From an uncultured Ruminococcus sp. (lineage in GTDB: Bacteria > Bacillota > Clostridia > Oscillospirales > Acutalibacteraceae): a stretch of 5,377 nucleotides of DNA. Below the pieces are notes generated by a model. It worked only from the letters and a program-made list of their open reading frames with translations, had not been told where the DNA came from and did not search any database. The stretch covers positions 1 through 5,377 of the forward strand of contig CADCOZ010000233.1 in the NCBI GenBank assembly GCA_902803125.1, written 5' to 3'. Shown piece after piece: positions 1 to 5,242 of this stretch. Position 1 is the stretch's first letter, and each line of letters begins with the position of its first letter. The translations under genes were made by a program, and so were the position numbers.

Positions 1-408
1 GGCGTATGGATAGATGCTGATACCGCCACGTGGGGTGAAGATACCCGTCACCTCTATATATTTAGGATCCATGAGACGGATAAGGTCTTTCATAATGATA
101 TTGACGCAGTCCTCATGAAAATCACCATGATTGCGGAAGCTGAACAGATACAATTTAAGTGATTTGCTTTCAACTAATCGTTGGTCAGGAATATACGAAA
201 TATAGATACAGGCAAAATCCGGCTGTCCGGTAATGGGGCATAAGCTGGTAAACTCCGGACAGTTAAACTTCACAAAATAGTCATTATCCGGATGCTTATT
301 CGGAAATGCTTCTAATATCTCCGGTGTATAGTCGCTTGCATATTGTGTACGGTTACTGCCAAGCAGACTGATGGAGCCGGTTTCATCGGGATTTCTTCCG
401 GTTGACAA
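1..408 (-). CDS. queF: NADPH-dependent 7-cyano-7-deazaguanine (preQ0) reductase QueF, C-terminus cut by window edge
   Basis: QueF is a cytoplasmic enzyme that reduces the nitrile of preQ0 to the amine of preQ1 using two NADPH, a late step before insertion into tRNA on the way to queuosine. The 136 visible residues read through the whole QueF core: [11 protein letters not shown] at 48-58 with the thioimide-forming cysteine (Cys57), Asp64 in GQPDF, the family signature ESKSLKLY at 80-87, NHGDFHED at 93-100 with the substrate-binding His98-Glu99 pair, and TPRGGISI at 125-132. It aligns almost without gaps to the remembered short Bacillus subtilis QueF (about 165 residues), so roughly 30 C-terminal residues are missing beyond position 1. 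The start is TTG, chosen because AGAGGTGG lies just upstream and the N-terminal length then matches the Bacillus protein; an in-frame GTG three codons earlier overlaps that site and is less likely. No other queuosine genes are in the window. Confidence 0.96.
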   Translation of the reverse strand, partial: MSTGRNPDETGSISLLGSNRTQYASDYTPEILEAFPNKHPDNDYFVKFNCPEFTSLCPITGQPDFACIYISYIPDQRLVESKSLKLYLFSFRNHGDFHEDCVNIIMKDLIRLMDPKYIEVTGIFTPRGGISIYPYA

Positions 409-412
409 AGAA

Positions 413-421
413 CCCACCTCT
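413..421 (-). promoter_or_regulatory. Ribosome binding site of queF
   Basis: AGAGGTGGG on the minus strand, with its GAGG core 8 nt from the TTG codon at 408-406. It decides for the TTG start over the in-frame GTG at 417-415, which lies inside this site and has no separate Shine-Dalgarno at usable spacing. Confidence 0.75.
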
Positions 422-479
422 TTCTTGTGGATGATAAAAAATGAGCAAGGAGCAATTATCTTGCCGCTGAGGAAAGAAT

Positions 480-507
480 CGCGAAACATCAACACAAAAG
501 TTTCGCG
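480..507. repeat. 8-bp inverted repeat (hairpin) in the queF leader
   Basis: Arms CGCGAAAC (480-487) and GTTTCGCG (500-507) are perfectly complementary around a 12-nt AT-rich loop. It lies about 70 nt upstream of the queF start codon. In the queF direction it is followed by ATTCTTTCC, which is too weak a T-tract for a confident intrinsic terminator. It abuts another hairpin at 510-523 and appears to be the queF-proximal end of the mosaic repeat region. Confidence 0.6.
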
Positions 508-509
508 GG

Positions 510-523
510 GCCTTTTCAAAGGC
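510..523. repeat. Short hairpin GCCTTT/AAAGGC
   Basis: Arms 510-515 and 518-523 are perfectly complementary with a 2-nt centre, so a folded RNA would open one pair and form a 5-bp stem with a 4-nt loop. It sits between the 8-bp inverted repeat at 480-507 and the CCCC/GGGG hairpin at 545-556, forming a string of separate small stems. Confidence 0.45.
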
Positions 524-599
524 TTGCGGACGACACGAAGTTAGCCCCTTTAGGGGGTCAAGCAGCAGAGCCTCTGGCGGGAGGTTTGGAGGGAATGCG

Positions 600-616
600 G
601 GTGTCCAGTGGACACC
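600..616. repeat. 17-nt palindrome, copy 1
   Basis: GGTGTCCAGTGGACACC has perfect 8-nt arms around one central base. An identical copy is at 5339-5355. It is followed directly by a short stem-loop (617-631), and the same order is seen at the other copy. Confidence 0.85.
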
Positions 617-667
617 TCTGCCGTAGGCAGAAGCACCCTGACCGAGCCGACAGGCGAGACCCAAAGC

Positions 668-690
668 CCTCCAACATTACGGGTTGGAGG
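668..690. repeat. Hairpin spanning the EAL stop codon
   Basis: CCTCCAAC (668-675) and GTTGGAGG (683-690) form a perfect 8-bp stem with a 7-nt loop that contains the stop codon (677-679) of the EAL gene. In the minus-strand transcript the hairpin would form right at the end of translation. No T-tract follows, so it is not a classical intrinsic terminator; protection of the mRNA 3' end or a bounded terminator role would be guesses. The 668-675 arm can alternatively pair with 586-593. Confidence 0.65.
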
Positions 691-2818
691 AGAAGGAGCC
701 GAGTTTGGGTAAGTCACGGGCGATGAGGCCGTCGACGTTGGTGACGATGATTTGGACGGCACCGGTATCGGATTTGGGGTCGTAGGCTACAAAGGAAACA
801 TTGGCGGAAATAATCAGGCCGTTTTCGTTGACGTTGAAAACACCTTCTGTTTTGTGAGAAGAAAGACAGCGTTTGACGGCTTCCATAAACCGCTGGGAGG
901 GTTGACGGTACCAGTCATAATAATCATCAAAAATGGCTTCCTGCTTTTCGCCAATGGCCACCAAAAAGGCTTTATAGGCATTGTTGGCTTTGAGAATACG
1001 ACACTTGTTGTCATGAAACTCCAGTATGGCTACCGGCGTAATGGGGTCGGTGTCAAAGCCGCCGCTAAATTCGCTTACTAACGGCAGCGGCTCCAGTCCC
1101 GCTGTGGATACCTTATCATAATACGCTGTTTTGGCGGTGTCATCGTAGCTCAAACCGTTATAGAGTATCTCTTTATCATAAAAATATTCACAGGGCATCG
1201 GCTTGCCGAACAGGAACCCCTGCACCTTGTCACAGCCGGCATCCCGCAGAAAACGCAGCTGTTCCTTCGTCTGCACCCCTTCGGCCAAGGTGCTGACACC
1301 TAACTTGGAAATCATGCTGATAACATCCGAAAGAATCAGGCGGTTTTTGCCTGTCAGGCTGAAATTCTTCATGAACCGCATATCCAGCTTGATCAGGTCG
1401 AACGTATATTCCTGCAGTGTATTGAGAGAAGAATATTCGCTGCCGAAATCGTCCATCCACACATTAAAGCCGGCTTCTCGAAACCGTTCAATCTGGTTGG
1501 TCAGGAACTGCTGATTTTTGATGAAGGCACTTTCTGTGATTTCTACCGTCAGCAGGTGATGAGCGATATTATATTCATTCACAATGGCCAGCACCTCATC
1601 AAAGACATCGCACACCTCAAAATTGGAGCGGGAGATATTGACAGACACCGGCACCAGCGGCATATTCAACCTTTTCTGCTTGGACAGGCTTTCGCAGATT
1701 TTTCGCAGCATATAGAAATCAAGGCGTTTAATCAGGCGGTTATCCTCTAACACGGGAATAAACTGTGCCGGCGGCAGCATACCCTTTTCGGGGTCAATCC
1801 AGCGGGCCAAGGCTTCCATGTCACAGATTTTGCCGGTCACCGTGCGGACAATCGGCATATAATACAAACGAATACAGCCATTTGCAAGGGCTTCCTCAAA
1901 ATGGTTCAGCACATGACGGCGCTGGCGGTATTCCGTGAACATATCACGGTCAAAAACATGATATTTGCGGTTATAGTCACCTTTGATGGACTTACAGGCA
2001 ATTCTGGCACGGTCAATGGACGCAAAAATATCAATGCCTGTTTTATCATCAATATAAATACCGGCACACACCTGCACGGGAATGCCCATGGGGTTGCGGA
2101 GAATCTGGTCATTGACCTGTTCAATCTTTTGTTCCAAATGACGTTTGCTGGTCAAAACAATAAAATGGTCGTCCGAAAGACGAGCCATCGCATCGTTTTC
2201 GAACACATCTTTCAGCACAAAAGCGGTACCCGACAGCACGCCGTTGCCCCGTGAAAAGCCGTATTTCTCATTGATGGCCTTCATATCACGGATATCAAAA
2301 TAGACAAAGGCCGGCACGATTCCTTTTTTCCGCATACGGGTGCGTTCCTGTTCGGCAAAGATGCCAAACGCCGACATATTCGGCATATTGGTCAGCTTGT
2401 CGTAATAGGTGCTGATTTTTTCGGCATTGACAATCGCCGTAACATCACTGCACCAAAGGATATACAGCTTCTCCCCCGTATCTGCCGTATAGCTTTCTCC
2501 TTGGGCATGGATAGAGCGAAAGCTGTTATTGATGAGCATTTTGAATACCACATTATAGGAGCCGCCCTCAGCCACAAAATGTGTCCAGCCGGCAGAAAGA
2601 CGTTCCACGTCCTCAGGGTGAACACTGGTATAGATGGCATTTTCCATAATATGGGCAATTTCTGAGCGGCGCTGTGCAAAAAGGCGGCAGGCACCATCTG
2701 ATATCAGCACGGTGTGCAAATCATTTTCCAAATGCTGAAAGATAATAAACGGCATCGCACTGGCTTCCATATCGTTTTTCTGGCGGCCGTAAAATTCATA
2801 AACAGCGTCTTTGTGCAA
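677..2818 (-). CDS. PAS - degenerate GGDEF - EAL - PAS-like protein, probable c-di-GMP phosphodiesterase
   Basis: Likely hydrolyses the second messenger cyclic-di-GMP to pGpG in the cytoplasm; no membrane segment or signal peptide is visible. With the TTG start it has 713 residues: a PAS-like sensor (about 20-128), a GGDEF-type domain (about 140-290), an EAL domain (about 300-550) and a second PAS-like region (about 590-700). The GGDEF signature is SDDHF (215-219), lacking both glycines and the glutamate, and the inhibitory-site arginine is absent, so cyclase activity is unlikely. The EAL domain keeps the expected catalytic set: Glu335 (EAL), Asn394 (SVNIS), Glu426 (EITES), Asp456-Asp457 (DDFG), Lys477 (IKLD), Glu513 (AEGV) and Gln533 (VQGF). 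Loop 6 reads DDFGSEYSSL, with Glu where Gly is usual, and AEGVQT replaces AEGVET. An ATG six codons upstream (2836) lacks a ribosome site; GGAGGAGGG lies between it and the TTG. The gene has its own promoter. Its signal is unknown. Confidence 0.92.
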   Translation of the reverse strand: MHKDAVYEFYGRQKNDMEASAMPFIIFQHLENDLHTVLISDGACRLFAQRRSEIAHIMENAIYTSVHPEDVERLSAGWTHFVAEGGSYNVVFKMLINNSFRSIHAQGESYTADTGEKLYILWCSDVTAIVNAEKISTYYDKLTNMPNMSAFGIFAEQERTRMRKKGIVPAFVYFDIRDMKAINEKYGFSRGNGVLSGTAFVLKDVFENDAMARLSDDHFIVLTSKRHLEQKIEQVNDQILRNPMGIPVQVCAGIYIDDKTGIDIFASIDRARIACKSIKGDYNRKYHVFDRDMFTEYRQRRHVLNHFEEALANGCIRLYYMPIVRTVTGKICDMEALARWIDPEKGMLPPAQFIPVLEDNRLIKRLDFYMLRKICESLSKQKRLNMPLVPVSVNISRSNFEVCDVFDEVLAIVNEYNIAHHLLTVEITESAFIKNQQFLTNQIERFREAGFNVWMDDFGSEYSSLNTLQEYTFDLIKLDMRFMKNFSLTGKNRLILSDVISMISKLGVSTLAEGVQTKEQLRFLRDAGCDKVQGFLFGKPMPCEYFYDKEILYNGLSYDDTAKTAYYDKVSTAGLEPLPLVSEFSGGFDTDPITPVAILEFHDNKCRILKANNAYKAFLVAIGEKQEAIFDDYYDWYRQPSQRFMEAVKRCLSSHKTEGVFNVNENGLIISANVSFVAYDPKSDTGAVQIIVTNVDGLIARDLPKLGSFSSNP

Positions 2819-2825
2819 GGCTGTT

Positions 2826-2834
2826 CCCTCCTCC
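2826..2834 (-). promoter_or_regulatory. Ribosome binding site of the EAL gene
   Basis: GGAGGAGGG on the minus strand, 7 nt from the TTG at 2818-2816. It lies downstream of the in-frame ATG at 2836-2834, so it cannot serve that ATG. The sequence before the ATG (CATCTTTCGGA) has no comparable site. This decides for the TTG start. Confidence 0.8.
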
Positions 2835-2866
2835 ATTCCGAAAGATGCGGGTAATTATACTATTAT

Positions 2867-2896
2867 ATCATAGAACAGCGGCGGGGTCATTGTCAA
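2867..2896 (-). promoter_or_regulatory. Sigma-70/SigA-type promoter of the EAL gene
   Basis: The -35 box TTGACA (2896-2891) is a perfect consensus match. It is followed by an 18-nt spacer and TATGAT (2872-2867) as the -10, one mismatch from TATAAT. Overlapping TATAAT hexamers at 2867-2862 and 2859-2854 make the region AT-rich but would give over-long spacing. Transcription would begin near 2860, leaving a leader of about 40 nt to the TTG start. This gives the EAL gene a transcription start independent of the transporter gene. Confidence 0.75.
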
Positions 2897-2904
2897 TTCA
2901 CAAT
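2889..2904. promoter_or_regulatory. Imperfect 16-bp palindrome over the -35 box, candidate operator
   Basis: ATTGTCAATTCACAAT is symmetric (ATTGT-N-AATT-N-ACAAT) except for one base pair of positions, 2894 and 2899. It contains the -35 hexamer, a usual position for a repressor that blocks RNA polymerase. The regulator is unknown and none is encoded in the window. Confidence 0.4.
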
Positions 2905-2947
2905 ATAGCAAAACTTTTCCCCTTTTTTTTGACAGGTCGGCGGGTCA

Positions 2948-2973
2948 GAGGGACTTTCCAGTGAAAGCCCCCC
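2948..2973 (-). terminator. GC-rich hairpin downstream of the transporter gene, possible terminator
   Basis: On the minus strand an 11-bp stem with a 4-nt ACTG loop can form (inner arms CTTTC/GAAAG, then G/C-rich pairs). Two of its pairs are G-U wobbles in minus-strand RNA but would be A-C mismatches in plus-strand RNA, so the structure fits the transporter transcript. It begins about 25 nt after the transporter stop codon. No T-tract follows on the minus strand, so intrinsic termination is uncertain; it could instead stabilise the mRNA 3' end. Confidence 0.4.
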
Positions 2974-2998
2974 CGACACCCCCTCAAAGCTTATTTTT

Positions 2999-5218
2999 TT
3001 AACCCAAAGCCCCATCATCCGTATCCGCTTCGACCGAAAGTGTCAGGATATCCTGATACACCGACTGATAGCGTTTGGCCAAATCAGGGTTCATGTCCTC
3101 CAGTATTTGTAAATGTATCAGGCGTTTTTGCCGATACTGTTCAAAAGCCGCCAGATCGCTTTGATACAGCGCACGGGCATTTTTCAGCCGGCGTTCACGG
3201 ATACGTTCCAAGGTTTCTGCATCCATATCCATGATACGGGCTTCAATGCGGCGGCGGCGTTCCTCCAGCACCGTTTCGATCCGTTCGGCCTGCTCAGGGT
3301 GGGCGATGGCACGGTTCAGCAGGCGTGTTTCCAACCGGTCAAGCAATTCCTCTTCATCATAGAAATTTAGCTTGCCAAAACGGCCAAGGCTTTCTATTTT
3401 CTCCATCGTATCCACGCTGAGCCCCTCTTCATTCTTCATGCTGTCATAGACCTCTTCCGTCAGTTTCTGCTTGAAAGCTTCCGCTTCGGCTCCCAAAGCC
3501 CAGTCCAACTCTGCCTGCAATCCTCTGCCGTCGTGCGGCAAAACGGCTTGTCCCTCTATTTCTGACAGCACCGTCAGATAGGGCTTTCGGATACCGGCAT
3601 CCCGCAGTGCCAGCGGCACGGTCATACGCACCGCACCGTTTTTCAGCAGTTCATCGGCACCGTACTGCCGCAAACGGTCGTTAATCTCTCCCATATGTTC
3701 GGTCACATAAAAACGAATGCCCTGTTGGCGGTACTTGCGGTATAGCCGGAGCAGTTCTTCTGCCGCCGTTACATCAATACTGCTCACCGCACCGGCATGA
3801 ATAACGATACAGCGGGTGCCTGCCGTCACATTTTTTTCTAAATCCCGCTTCAGCACGTCCACATTCGCAAAAAACAGATTGCCCCCGAAACGATAGATCA
3901 CCGCATTTTTCAGCGGCTGAGCCTCCGGATGCCGTTCGCACGAATAAAAACCATCTTTGCCGGCTATAACACCTAAAAAGGCTCTGGGCGGTGTCACGGC
4001 TCGAATAATAACCGTCACAAACGACAGCACAATCCCAATGATAACACCATACACCGTGCCAAAAATCAGCACCCCCAAGAACGCCGCCAAAAATATGCCA
4101 AACTCCTTCTTGTCGGTTTTCCAGAGATGTGCCGCCAATTTGAACTCACACGCCCCCAACAAGGCACTGATGACAATCGCCGTTAACAGCGGCACCGGCA
4201 GCCACGCAATAAACCCTGTGCCGAACAGCAGTACCAACAGCATGGTCAGAGCCGCAAACACGGACATTCTTTGGGACTTGACACCGAACTGCCGCACAAT
4301 ACCGGTACGGGACACACTGCCGTTGACCGGACAGCACCCCACCAGTGAGGCCGCAAGATTAGCCGCCGCATATGCCAGTATTTCCCGCTGGGGCGGCAGA
4401 TCATAGCCGTCTTTGTCGGCGTTGCTCTTGGATGCTAACAGGGATTCCGCCAAAATAACGGCGGCTATACTCAAAGAATCAAACAGCAGTTCCGTTAACT
4501 CATCCAACGAAACACCTGACATCTTTGGCCATTGAGGCAGAGGAAAACCGGCGGGAACCTCCGGCAGTAATTTAACCCCGTACTCCTGCATCGGCAGCAG
4601 TACGGTCATCAGTACCCCCACCGCCATCACAATAACGGACATCGGCACTTTTGGCGCTATATGACGGAACAGCACAATCAAGAAAATCACGCCCAATCCC
4701 ATCAGCAGGGAAAAACCGTTGAAGTGTGGCAGCTGTTCCACCAAATGTTTCAGCAGCTCCGGTGCTTCTCCAATGCCCGCCGATCCGCCAAAGAGCTTTG
4801 CGGCCTGCATCAGAATAATGGTACAGCAAATACCCGACACAAAGCCGCCCATCACCGATTCTGAAATATAGCGGACAATCTTTCCGGCTCGCACCACAAA
4901 AAACAGCAGCAGCCAACCCGCCACCAACAACGCCAGCAGCGGCACCATCTGACAAGCCCGATCCGATTCAGCTTCAATGCCCAGTGTAGCGATAGTGGTT
5001 CCGACCAAGGCCGCCGGTGCCGCATCCACCCCAAAAACAAAGTCCCTTGAGCCGGTCAGCAGGCCAAACAGCAAAATCGGCAGTACCGACCCATACAGCC
5101 CGTACTGCATTGGCAGACCGGCGATTTGTGCATATCCCATCGCAATCGGAATCGACACCAGTGCCACCATCACACCGCCCCATATATCCTTCACCCACTC
5201 CGACACCTTTCCCATCAT
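2999..5218 (-). CDS. SulP-family inorganic anion transporter with STAS domain and long charged C-terminal extension
   Basis: An inner-membrane anion carrier of the SulP (SLC26-related) family; members move sulfate, bicarbonate or small organic anions, and the substrate cannot be told from sequence. Of 739 residues, about 13-406 are hydrophobic, with roughly 12-14 membrane segments. SulP landmarks are VSIPIAMGYAQIAGLP (21-36), YGLYGSVLP (39-47), VFGVDAAPAALVG (61-73), AESLLASKSNADKDG (257-271) and the NGSVSRT turn (299-305) before the last segments. A cytoplasmic STAS domain follows at about 441-525, with SSIDVTAAEEL (479-489) as its conserved loop and helix. Residues about 545-739 form an extra tail rich in Glu and Arg (for example LEERRRRIEARI, 651-662), predicted helical or coiled coil, which I do not recognise. 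The ATG at 5218 has GAGGAG 7 nt upstream; an ATG at 5215 is an alternative. No frameshift is visible. The gap to the EAL gene is 180 nt. Confidence 0.92.
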   Translation of the reverse strand: MMGKVSEWVKDIWGGVMVALVSIPIAMGYAQIAGLPMQYGLYGSVLPILLFGLLTGSRDFVFGVDAAPAALVGTTIATLGIEAESDRACQMVPLLALLVAGWLLLFFVVRAGKIVRYISESVMGGFVSGICCTIILMQAAKLFGGSAGIGEAPELLKHLVEQLPHFNGFSLLMGLGVIFLIVLFRHIAPKVPMSVIVMAVGVLMTVLLPMQEYGVKLLPEVPAGFPLPQWPKMSGVSLDELTELLFDSLSIAAVILAESLLASKSNADKDGYDLPPQREILAYAAANLAASLVGCCPVNGSVSRTGIVRQFGVKSQRMSVFAALTMLLVLLFGTGFIAWLPVPLLTAIVISALLGACEFKLAAHLWKTDKKEFGIFLAAFLGVLIFGTVYGVIIGIVLSFVTVIIRAVTPPRAFLGVIAGKDGFYSCERHPEAQPLKNAVIYRFGGNLFFANVDVLKRDLEKNVTAGTRCIVIHAGAVSSIDVTAAEELLRLYRKYRQQGIRFYVTEHMGEINDRLRQYGADELLKNGAVRMTVPLALRDAGIRKPYLTVLSEIEGQAVLPHDGRGLQAELDWALGAEAEAFKQKLTEEVYDSMKNEEGLSVDTMEKIESLGRFGKLNFYDEEELLDRLETRLLNRAIAHPEQAERIETVLEERRRRIEARIMDMDAETLERIRERRLKNARALYQSDLAAFEQYRQKRLIHLQILEDMNPDLAKRYQSVYQDILTLSVEADTDDGALG

Positions 5219-5225
5219 TTCTCAT

Positions 5226-5231
5226 CTCCTC
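5226..5231 (-). promoter_or_regulatory. Ribosome binding site of the SulP gene
   Basis: GAGGAG on the minus strand, 7 nt from the ATG at 5218-5216 and 10 nt from the in-frame ATG at 5215-5213. The spacing favours the first ATG. No convincing promoter is seen between here and the right edge, where repeat copy B occupies the space. Confidence 0.75.
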
Positions 5232-5242
5232 AAACACCACAG

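Larger units (their letters stand above)
545..690. repeat. Modular palindromic repeat, copy A
   Basis: This non-coding mosaic lies between queF and the EAL gene. In plus orientation it holds a CCCC/GGGG hairpin (545-556), a CAGAG/CTCTG inverted repeat (566-576), a 15-nt edge module (579-593), a 17-nt palindrome GGTGTCCAGTGGACACC (600-616), a 6-bp stem TCTGCC/GGCAGA with GTA loop (617-631), and a second 15-nt edge module (664-678). Both 15-nt modules recur inverted in copy B at 5243-5274, and the block 597-617 recurs identically and in direct orientation at 5336-5356. TTGGAGGG (586-593) can pair with CCCTCCAA (667-674), enclosing the GTGTCC module in a large loop. The right end runs into the last codons of the EAL gene. 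Open frames crossing this block look like by-products of the repeat. I cannot assign it to a named family. Confidence 0.75.

Noticed and set aside
435..500. Promoter for queF using GATAAT on the minus strand
   Set aside because: The -10-like hexamer is present in AAGATAATTGC, but no acceptable -35 lies 16-18 nt upstream, so I do not call it.
409..560. preQ1 riboswitch upstream of queF
   Set aside because: I looked for the short preQ1-I stem with its cytosine-containing loop and A-rich tail next to the ribosome site and did not find it; class II and III forms cannot be excluded by eye.
383..664. Minus-strand open frame of 93 codons between queF and the EAL gene
   Set aside because: It reads through the palindromic repeat and overlaps the queF start in another frame. 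Its Pro/Leu-rich product mirrors the one read from copy B, as expected from repeat DNA.
2964..2990. G-quadruplex in the G-rich minus strand after the SulP gene
   Set aside because: Only two long G runs are close together; four regularly spaced runs are not present, and a hairpin explains part of the sequence.
2920..3000. Plus-strand intrinsic terminator using the T-tract at 2994-3000
   Set aside because: The T-tract is about 20 nt from the hairpin, and the stem has A-C mismatches in plus-strand RNA; no plus-strand gene needs it.
3957..4406. 149-codon plus-strand open frame inside the SulP gene
   Set aside because: It lies wholly antisense to well-conserved SulP membrane segments, and its product has no family features; it is a shadow of the coding strand.
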